From JAAYCB01 sp012744395 (GTDB lineage: Bacteria; Planctomycetota; Planctomycetia; Pirellulales; Thermoguttaceae), in the NCBI GenBank assembly GCA_028703175.1, contig JAQVNJ010000118.1:1-19361 (forward strand): 19,361 nucleotides of DNA. The letters run 5' to 3'. Both the position numbers and the translations under genes were made by a program. Within the stretch, counting starts at the first letter, position 1. The number at the start of each line of letters is the position of its first letter. Below the pieces are notes generated by a model, which searched no databases, was not told the DNA's origin, and saw nothing but the letters and a program-made list of their open reading frames with translations. This document shows positions 1 through 6,800 of the stretch, piece by piece.

Positions 1-462
1 CTGCGAGAGGCCGCGGACTCGCTCACGGAGGAATTCGCTCGCCTGGAGGTTGTGTGTGGGTCTTATGAGGTCGAGATAGCGAAGGCCGACGCGTTCAGCA
101 AACTCCGTGTGGGTTTCTGCGGCAATCAGATCGAGAACGGGAGAAAAACGCTCCGTGAACGTCTCGAATACATCGTATCTGGTCGTTTCATAAACGACGA
201 AGGCCGGAGCGAGTACTACGGCCTCGGTCTTATTGCGGCTGCTGAAGACCCAGCGTTTGCCCTGCTCTACCTTCGGCGCGGGACCTCCGAAGGTGACCTG
301 TTGAACCTGTTCTTCCTCGAAGCGCTGGAAGCCTTGACCTCGAAGAGCATCTTGAATTGTCTCGATATACTCGTGCATCTTGAGCACGGCGGGAAACCGT
401 ATCTGGGAGAGCACGAGTACAAGCGGGGACCGTTCAAGCTTGAGTGCGGGTTGTTTTCGCAT
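1..462 (-). CDS. TIGR04255 family protein (partial, runs off the left edge)
   Basis: The minus-strand frame from the ATG at 462-460 stays open to base 1, giving at least 154 residues with no stop. Its N-terminus reads LKLERSPLVLVLSQIRFPAV, followed by KMHEYIETIQDALRGQGFQR. The next segments are a WVFSS strand, VVLAPAFVVYETTRYDVFETF and GLRYLDLIRP. This order matches the sporadically distributed TIGR04255 family: a 'PLVxxxxQIRFPxxL' start, then W-x-F-S, then YETTxY. I know of no established biochemical function for it. The start is supported by GGAGG at 478-474 (11-nt spacer) and a promoter-like sequence upstream. Base composition is visibly more A+T-rich than the rest of the window, which suggests acquisition by transfer. 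The same frame is open further upstream into the recombinase remnant, so a longer fused ORF is formally possible, but the family homology begins at this ATG. The family call is from memory of its motifs. Confidence 0.75.
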   Translation of the reverse strand, partial: MRKQPALKLERSPLVLVLSQIRFPAVLKMHEYIETIQDALRGQGFQRFEEEQVQQVTFGGPAPKVEQGKRWVFSSRNKTEAVVLAPAFVVYETTRYDVFETFTERFSPVLDLIAAETHTEFAERVGLRYLDLIRPTHNLQASEFLRERVRGLSQ

Positions 463-497
463 GTGTGGGGCGACCTCCGTGCGTGTTGGCTCAAACA

Positions 498-527
498 ATA
501 TTACACGAAATCTAACGCCGAGTCCAA
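498..527 (-). promoter_or_regulatory. Candidate sigma70-type promoter for the TIGR04255 gene
   Basis: On the minus strand TTGGAC (527-522) is followed after 18 nt by TAATAT (503-498). The predicted start near 491 lies about 30 nt before the ATG at 462. The stretch is strikingly A+T-rich compared with its surroundings. It favours independent expression of the TIGR04255 gene rather than a fusion with the recombinase fragment. It is a sequence match only. Confidence 0.4.
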
Positions 528-630
528 TAATGGATTGGCGGATCTTATGAGAGCGATCGCGATAATCGATGGGGAACGGATCAGGATACTTGATGGGTCG
601 TCGTTCTCGGGGAAGTACCGGTGCCTCTTC

Positions 631-984
631 TCTGTTGCCGGGAGCCCAATCGGAGTGGGCATCGACCCAGGTCTGAAGATGGTGGGGACGGAGATCCGTC
701 ACCCGCAGGTCGGGGGCGATGGTGTCGACGAAGGCTTGGCAGCGAACCTGATACCAATCGTAGGTGCGCGTGGCGCGGTTCTTCTGGCACCAGTCGAGAA
801 AGAGGTCGATGACAGCCGGGACGGTCTCAGAGGGGACCTGCCGCTTTCGCGGCTGGGCCATCAGGTCGTGATAGCGTTTGAAGGCAAGCTCACGGTCGGA
901 GCCGAGATTGTGCTGCTTGCCGTCAAGCTGCACGTACCACGAGGAGCGGTCCTTGCGGAACCACGGTTTGGGGAATCGAGGCAT
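631..984 (-). pseudogene. Tyrosine recombinase (phage-type integrase), N-terminal fragment
   Basis: The minus-strand frame from the ATG at 984-982 begins MPRFPKPWFRKDRSSWYVQL, then has DGKQHNLGSDRELAFKRYHD and VIDLFLDWCQKNRATRTYDW. It ends its recognisable part with LRPHHLQTWVDAHSDWAPGN. This is the arm-binding and core-binding (SAM-like) N-terminal region typical of planctomycete tyrosine recombinases. About 118 residues can be recognised. The catalytic domain with the R-H-R-Y residues is absent. After roughly base 631 the frame continues without a stop but loses resemblance to the family and runs into the TIGR04255 gene. The fragment lies 147 bp past the 3' end of a tRNA-Arg gene and points away from it, the usual position of an integrase beside its attachment site. 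I infer a decayed element end. The exact break point is uncertain by tens of bases. Confidence 0.7.
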
Positions 985-985
985 G

Positions 986-1032
986 AAAAAACCCTCCAGC
1001 TCGGGAAACCTTGGGAACACCCAGGCGAGCTG
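986..1032 (-). terminator. Probable Rho-independent terminator downstream of tRNA-Arg
   Basis: In the minus-strand direction CAGCTCG (1032-1026) pairs perfectly with CGAGCTG (1003-997) around a 22-nt loop that contains a nested GGG/CCC pairing. GAGGG and six T residues (991-986) follow. It would stop transcription leaving the tRNA gene. The T-tract ends one base before the ATG of the recombinase fragment. The loop is longer than usual, which lowers confidence. Confidence 0.45.
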
Positions 1033-1131
1033 AAAGGTTCACCCCCCAAACGGGCCGCATGGCAGTGCGATCGGCCGGGCAAAACTCTGACACGTAGCGT
1101 GCCATTGTATCACGACTTGTCGTAAGTCCAG

Positions 1132-1205
1132 TATCCCCGACAGGATTCGAACCTGTAACCTTCGGCTCCGGAGGCCGACGCTCTATCCAATTGAGCCACG
1201 GGGAC
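1132..1205 (-). tRNA. tRNA-Arg (anticodon CCG)
   Basis: The minus strand folds into a complete 74-nt cloverleaf. The acceptor stem is GTCCCCG/CGGGGAT with a terminal G-T pair. The D arm is GCTC-AATTGGATA-GAGC. The anticodon stem TCGGC/GCCGA encloses the loop CTCCGGA, giving anticodon CCG, which reads CGG (Arg). The variable loop is AGGTT, and the T arm is ACAGG-TTCGAAT-CCTGT, followed by discriminator A. The 3' CCA is not encoded. The intact 3' half lies next to a recombinase remnant, so this gene is the likely attachment site of the neighbouring element. Confidence 0.95.
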
Positions 1206-1503
1206 GCAATTTCAGCTGCTTTTGCTGCAACGCTCTATGCCGGCGGGACCGCCAGCCGATCCGGGCCGGTTTCGCCCGCGGCGAGCCGCTGCAACACTAG
1301 GATTATAGCGGGCCTTTGGGGCGGCGTACAGCAGTCCCCAGAAAAGGTGAGGAGCCGCAAGGTGGGAACCGGCCTTGCCGCGGGACCGCCCGGCCGCCGG
1401 CAGGTCGTCGCGCCGGCGCTGGGGAGTCGGATTCGGGATTGGCAGCGGCAGGGCGGGCCGAGGCCCCTCCATGCCCGCTGGCCAGAATCGCTTCGCCCGG
1501 CCG
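1206..1503. other. Intergenic spacer upstream of tRNA-Arg
   Basis: About 300 bp lie between the tRNA-Arg 5' end and the stop codon of the DUF1559 gene; both genes are on the minus strand. I see no credible coding region. The only signal I support is the TATAAT hexamer at 1302-1307. The part next to the DUF1559 stop is G+C-rich and has no clear terminator with a T-tract. Confidence 0.5.
1302..1307 (-). promoter_or_regulatory. Candidate -10 element for tRNA-Arg
   Basis: A perfect TATAAT on the minus strand stands out in very G+C-rich DNA. It would start transcription around 1295, giving a leader of about 90 nt before the tRNA 5' end at 1205. The hexamer 17 nt upstream (TGTACG) matches the -35 consensus poorly, so this is only a candidate. 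Confidence 0.3.
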
Positions 1504-2472
1504 TCACGGGGTCGGGATGACTTCTCCCCCCGCTCGTGAAGCCATCCCGCGGAGGATCTCGGCGCTGAGTGTGTCGGCCAGAAGGGCCACGTGCCCGTCG
1601 CAAAACAGGACGTTCGCGCCGCCGGGGTGGTAGCTTCGCGGTGCCATGCGGGCTTGCGTCGACTTTCCATTCATGCAGTCGGCTTGCGGCGAATTGGGGG
1701 GGTAGTAGAAGGTCATGGCGGCATAGGGGAAACTCCCGCTGATCCACTTGTCGCCGCGGTCGCCGTACCACACGTTGTCGCCGGCGGTGGCGTTACAGGC
1801 CGGAAACAGCGCTGTGTTGCGAATGTGCTGGAGCCTGACGTCGCCGGTATACGGAGCCAGGCCGCCCCCCATTCCCTTGGTGCTTTCCCCGATCGCCAAG
1901 GTGTTGGAGGTTCCGTCGACGATCTCGGCGAGCCGCACGCCAGACGCCTGGTAAGCGACGCCGTCCGGAACGAGCCCTGTGCTGGTCACCAGGATGGAAC
2001 CGTTGCCGACCAGGCCGCTCCCCACGTTGAACAGGTAATTGGTCGGGGCCATCCCGTCGGGATCTGTCGGGCCAATCGGGTCCGATGGGCAGAGAAAGAC
2101 CGCCACGACGGTCTGGGCAGCGGGCAAGTTGACGCTCCCGTCGGCCACCGTGCCGGCCCCGGTGACCGTGCTGTAGGGGTAGGCCGAGAAATCCAGCATG
2201 CCGTACATGTTCGCCTGTTCGACGTAGGGCGCAAGCATCGACATCGCCGACCAGTTGTGAAGGGTCTTGCCGGTGCGGTTCATCGGGAACGCCTTGTGCG
2301 CGTCGAGATAGTTGTGCAGCCCGATTCCCAGTTGATGCAGGTTGTTGCTGCATGCCATGCGGCGGGCGGCCTCGCGGGCGGCCTGGACCGCCGGCAGAAG
2401 CAGCGCGATCAAGATCCCAAGGATGGCAATCACGACCAGCAACTCGACCAAAGTGAAGCCGCGACGTTTCAT
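1504..2472 (-). CDS. DUF1559 family prepilin-like protein (H-X9-DG type)
   Basis: This is a 322-residue secreted pseudopilin of the type found in dozens of copies per planctomycete genome. The N-terminus MKRRGFTLVELLVVIAILGI is a class III (type IV prepilin) signal. A prepilin peptidase should cut between G5 and F6 and methylate F6; E10 is the conserved Glu+5 of the mature protein. It is followed by ALLLPAVQAAREAARR and SNNLHQLGIGLHNYLD, the classic start of the DUF1559 region. The domain fills the rest and includes the FLCPSDP and DGTSNTLAIGE signatures. Near the C-terminus H282-X9-D292-G293 forms the H-X9-DG motif. Its role is unknown beyond probable assembly or display by a type II secretion/type IV pilus-like machine. 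It is divergent from the ExbB operon and has no visible pilus assembly genes nearby, as is usual for this family. No strong ribosome-binding site is seen. Confidence 0.95.
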   Translation of the reverse strand: MKRRGFTLVELLVVIAILGILIALLLPAVQAAREAARRMACSNNLHQLGIGLHNYLDAHKAFPMNRTGKTLHNWSAMSMLAPYVEQANMYGMLDFSAYPYSTVTGAGTVADGSVNLPAAQTVVAVFLCPSDPIGPTDPDGMAPTNYLFNVGSGLVGNGSILVTSTGLVPDGVAYQASGVRLAEIVDGTSNTLAIGESTKGMGGGLAPYTGDVRLQHIRNTALFPACNATAGDNVWYGDRGDKWISGSFPYAAMTFYYPPNSPQADCMNGKSTQARMAPRSYHPGGANVLFCDGHVALLADTLSAEILRGMASRAGGEVIPTP

Positions 2473-2823
2473 CGTGCAGAACCTGGGCGAAAGGGGGGCA
2501 GTGGCACGGATGTTACGGAGACCAAATTAGTATTACCAATCGATGCCGCGACGGCAATCCCCCCACATGACGGAACTTCCCCCCGCCAAACGGTCCACGA
2601 AGAAGTTCCTTAACCTGTATCTGAACAACAGTTTGCGGCAGATCGATCCCCGCCGGCCAAGTCTGCTTCGAGGCGACGCGCCCGCAGCCCGGCCAATCGG
2701 CCCCCACCAGTCACGGGAGAGAGTCCTCGCGCGCCGCCTGGATGGCGGTCGTTGAATTGGCAGGCGGGCGATAATACAATGACAAAATTCGTGATACAGA
2801 CTTCCATTTCTTGGCGGAACACT
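2473..2823. other. Divergent intergenic region (DUF1559 / ExbB operon)
   Basis: About 350 bp separate the divergent genes. Toward DUF1559, TTGCCG (2557-2552, minus) and TAATAC (2535-2530) with a 16-nt spacer are a weak promoter candidate. Toward the ExbB operon, GATAAT at 2770-2775 is a -10-like hexamer in an A+T-rich patch, without a convincing -35. A start near 2782 would leave a 40-nt leader before the ATG at 2824. No coding region, RNA or repeat is evident here. Confidence 0.35.
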
Positions 2824-3531
2824 ATGGACTTGGCCAATTGGGGCGTGGGGCAATTCGTTTATCGTGTGAGCCTCCTGCTGCTCTATCCGACCCTTGTGCT
2901 GCTGAGCCTGGGCTTCCTGAAGACGATGTGGCACCTCGGGGAACTGGTGCATGACACGTGGCTGGGGAGGTCTCGCCGCAACATGCAGACCGGCCGCCAG
3001 CTCCGCGATCTGGCCCTTGGCGAGGGGAAGTCGCTGGCCCGATCGCTCGAAGCGCTGGCCGAGAGCCGCCGTCAGCATCCGCAACTGAGAAGATTCGTGC
3101 AGAATCTGCTCGAGGAGCTGGACCGGGGGACGCGGGCAACGCTTCCAGCGAGGCTGGACCACCTGGTCGCTCAAGTTGAGGCCGAACTGGCTCGCGACGT
3201 GAACCGGGTTCGTGTCCTGGTCCGGCTCGGTCCGCTGCTTGGCTTGGCTGGCACCCTGATTCCCCTCGGACCTGCCCTGATGGCCCTGAGCGAGGGCGAT
3301 CTGAGCAGCCTGTCGGCCCAGTTGGTCGTGGCCTTTTCCACAACGGTCGTCGGGTTGCTTGTCGGCGGGATGAGCTACCTGGTTTCCATCGCGCGAGCCC
3401 ATACGGGCGATCTGGTGGTCAGCGACATCGAACTGGTGGCGGCGGTTGTATCGATGTCCCTCGGCCTGCCGCGGGAACACCGAACGAACGAACCGAACGC
3501 CCGGCTCGAAGCCGAGGAGGTCTCGGCATGA
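2824..3531 (+). CDS. MotA/TolQ/ExbB proton channel family protein
   Basis: The product is a predicted 235-residue inner-membrane protein of the ExbB/TolQ/MotA family, whose members couple proton flow to work at a distance. TM1 lies near residues 16-36 (LLLLYPTLVLLSLGF), and a cytoplasmic helical region follows (about 45-125). The family signature GPLLGLAGTLIPLGPAL (136-152) forms TM2. LVVAFSTTVVGLLVGGMSYL (167-186) forms TM3; T144 and T173/T174 occupy the positions of the pore-lining threonines. I chose the ATG at 2824 because the residues upstream to the TTG at 2752 look unlike a protein N-terminus. Starts at 2752 or 2779 remain possible. The stop overlaps the next start by the four bases ATGA, so it is translationally coupled to the DUF2149 gene. 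With DUF2149 and the CobN-like protein it forms an energised module, likely for tetrapyrrole or metal handling. Confidence 0.85.
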   Translation: MDLANWGVGQFVYRVSLLLLYPTLVLLSLGFLKTMWHLGELVHDTWLGRSRRNMQTGRQLRDLALGEGKSLARSLEALAESRRQHPQLRRFVQNLLEELDRGTRATLPARLDHLVAQVEAELARDVNRVRVLVRLGPLLGLAGTLIPLGPALMALSEGDLSSLSAQLVVAFSTTVVGLLVGGMSYLVSIARAHTGDLVVSDIELVAAVVSMSLGLPREHRTNEPNARLEAEEVSA

Positions 3532-3860
3532 GAGGAAGAAGACGGCAACGGTTGATCGACGCGGTGGCAGAAGACGACCCTCTGAGCCTGGTGGCCAACC
3601 TCTTCGATCTGTCGATCGTCCTGGCCCTGGCTTTCCTGCTGGCGGCGCTCGGAGCGCTGAGCGTGGGCAACATCATGCAGTCGAGCGACGAGTGGATTCT
3701 CATGCGGCGGAGCCCGTCGGGGCAGACGGAGGTGCTCTCGCGGCAGGGCAAGACAATTCGAGTTCAGCAACTCAGCGCTCGCCAGGCGGGAGGGCAGGGA
3801 ATGCGCCTGGGCGTCGCGTATGAGCTGGAGAACGGAGAGGTCATCTATGTGCCGGATTAG
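3528..3860 (+). CDS. DUF2149 domain protein (ExbD-like single-pass subunit)
   Basis: This 110-residue protein has an Arg-rich cytoplasmic start (MRGRRRQRL) and one membrane helix at about 26-46 (FDLSIVLALAFLLAALGAL). A short periplasmic domain ends GMRLGVAYELENGEVIYVPD. Sequence and context match DUF2149, which I recall as a habitual neighbour of ExbB-like and CobN-like genes. D27, at the start of the helix in NLFDLSIVLAL, sits where ExbD/TolR carry the essential proton-binding aspartate. I infer that it acts as the ExbD-like partner of the preceding channel protein. Translation is coupled on both sides: GAGGAGG at 3514-3520 lies 7 nt before its ATG, which overlaps the upstream stop. Its own last 14 bases overlap the start of the CobN-like gene. 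The DUF assignment is from memory. Confidence 0.8.
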   Translation: MRGRRRQRLIDAVAEDDPLSLVANLFDLSIVLALAFLLAALGALSVGNIMQSSDEWILMRRSPSGQTEVLSRQGKTIRVQQLSARQAGGQGMRLGVAYELENGEVIYVPD

Positions 3861-6800
3861 GCATGGCGGGGAGCGATTCGCCTGGTTGGCTCGGCTGCTT
3901 CCGATCGCGGTCCTGCTCATGCCACACCCCGGCTGGTCCCAGGATTCGGCTGCTCCGGCGGAGACGCCCCCCGAGGCTTCCCCGCGGGCCGGAGGGCCGA
4001 AACGCCGGCGTTCGCCCGGAAAACCGGTGCGGCTGGCGGTGCTCACCGTGGCGGTTCATACGCCGATTCTGGTGCGGGCCTATGACCGGTTTCGCGAGCA
4101 GCATGGAGACGGCAAGCTGGAAGTCGACCTATGGGTCGAGCAGCAATGGGCCGAGTCGCCCCGCCCGCTCGAGTTTGGGCAGTACGACATGATTCTCGCC
4201 CTCCGCTGTTCGATCCCGGGGCTCGCGGCGGCCGTGTCGGCCGCCGCGGAGCAGGGAGCCTGGGTCGTAAGCCAGTCCGACATGCAGTACAGGGACTGTG
4301 CCGTGCTCTTGGATGATCTCCCGGACCTGGCGGCCTATTACCGCCAACGCGGCGCGGACAACATGGTGGGGCTTTACGAGAAGATCTGTGAGCGGTTCGA
4401 AGTCCCGGGAGTCACGGCCCGATTGCCGGTGCCCGTTGCCGACGCAGGGATCTATCATCCCGACGCCAGCGAGGTCTTTGCCGACGGCCAGCACTACTGG
4501 AAATGGTATCAGGGCCGTCCGGGCTACGACCACGACGCCCCCAAGGTCGGCATCTTCGTCTACAACACCCTCTACCTGAACGACGAGACCGACTACTTCA
4601 CGCAGCTCATCCGGGGAGTGGAACAGGCGGGGGCGAGTCCCGTCCTGGGATTCTGGTTCGTGCCGGTCGGACAGAATCGGGGTGGCGCGTCGCCCCTCAA
4701 GCGGTTCTTCGACGGGGTCGACGTGGTCATCAGTTCCAGCTTCCGGTTGACGAATGAAAAGCTGCATCACGAGGAGGCGCTGCTGGAGCTCGACGTGCCC
4801 GTGCTCAACAGCATCATCCTGAATGTAGCGCGGGAAGAGTGGAGCGGGAGCCGCCAGGGGATTCCCGCGAACTATCTGCTCAACAGCATTGTCTCCCCGG
4901 AATTCTCGGGGCTGATCGAGCCGACGGTGATTGCCGGACGGCAGCCGGTCACGAATCCCAATACCGGGCAAGACTATTTCCGGACGGTGCTGATCGACGA
5001 CAACTACCGCTGGCAGGTCCGGCGGGCCCTGGCCTGGGCGACGTTGAGGCGCACGGCAGCGGCGGACCGGCGGATTGCCATCTTGTACTACAACCACAGT
5101 GGCGGGAAGCAGAACATTGGCGCCAGCTACTTGAACGTGACCGCCAGCCTGGAGGCCATCCTGGCCGATCTGGCCGCCCGGGGCTATCGGGTCGAGGGCG
5201 CGATCGATCGGCAGGCGATTGTCGATTCGATGCTCGCGGTGGGACGCAACGCGGGGCAGTGGGCTCCCGGAGAACTGGACGCGCTCGTCAGGAAAGGGGC
5301 CGTCCTCTGGCCGGTCGAAGAGTACCTGGCCTACTATGACCGCCTGCCGGAGCCCGTCAAGCAGCAGATCAGCCGGCAATGGGGCCAACCGCCCGGCGAC
5401 CTGATGACGGTTGCCCGCGACGGGGGCGAACACTTCGTGCTGCCGGCATTTCAACTCGGCAACGTCGTCCTCGCGCCGCAGCCGGCGCGGGCTGCCAGCC
5501 AGCAGCAGGCGTCGCTCTATCACGACCCCTCCACCTGGCCCACCCACCAGTACCTGGCGTTCTACTTCTGGCTGCGGCAGCAGTGGCGGGCCAACGCCGT
5601 GGTCCACCTGGGACGGCACGGCACCCTGGAATTCCTGCCGGGCAAGAGCAGCGGTCTGTCCCGCGACGATCCGCCCGCCCTCGTGCTGGGAGATCTGCCC
5701 AACATCTATCCCTACATTGTCGACGGGATCGGCGAGGCCGTCGCCGCCAAGCGTCGCGGCCAGGCCGTCGTGTTGACCCATGCCACCCCACCCCTGACCG
5801 GGACCGGCCTGTACGGCGAATTGGCCAGATTGCAGGAATTGACCAACAACTACGGGAAGGCCCGAGATCAGAAGCAGACGGGACTTCAGGCCGAGTACTA
5901 CCGGAGCATCCTGCAACGCGCCGGCGAATTGGGATACGCCTGCCACGACGAGGCGGGGGACGAGGCCGAACAGGGCGGACCGGCCGCTGAAGCGGCTGAG
6001 GAGGAGCAAGTCCACCGGATCGAACACTGGTTGGCAAGCGTCCAATCCCAGACGGGACCGCGCGGCCTGCACACCTTGGGCAAGTCCTATTCCCAGGCCG
6101 ACGCGGAAGACATGGTCGCGCACGCTTTCCGCGATGAACTCGACAAGCTCCGCGCAGAGGGGCTCTCGGCCGACGCGGAGAGAACCTGGCTGGCGGCCGC
6201 CGCGGACGCCGATCCCGGCCCGCCCGGGCGGAAGGCCGCCGGCGATGCCGCCGCTGCGGACCCGCCCGACGAGGACCCTCGCGATCGCATCTCCGCAACC
6301 CTCTGGCACATGCGCCACAACCGGGAACTCGACTACCTGGCTCGGGCACTCGATGGCCGCTTCGTGCCGGTTGGACCGCCGGGCGATCCCTTGTCGAATC
6401 CCGGCATCTTTCCGACCGGCAGAAATCCGTATCAGTACAATTCCGACAAGCTGCCCACGCGCGAGGCCTGGGAACTTGGCAAGCGAATGGCCGAGCAGAC
6501 CCTCGACCTGCATCGCCGGCAACACGGCGGCGATCCAGGCAAGCTGAGCGTTACCCTCTGGGCCAACACGATGCTTCGAACCCACGGCGCGCTCGAATCG
6601 GAAATTCTCTACCTGCTCGGCCTGGAGCCGGTCTGGAACCGGCGCGGCGATGTGGAGGACGTGAAACTGGTCTCGCCCTTGGGACGCCCGCGCGTCGACG
6701 TGGTCATGACCGTCACGGGCATGTACCGCGATTCGTTCCCGGAGAAGATGCTCCTCCTGGACAAGGCGGTTCGCCTGGCCCACGAAGCGCCGCCCGAAAC

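Noticed and set aside
52..1125. Long plus-strand frame (357 codons) at the left edge
   Set aside because: The opposite strand in this interval encodes the recognisable recombinase N-terminus and TIGR04255 motifs; the plus-strand translation has no family resemblance and is an antisense shadow.
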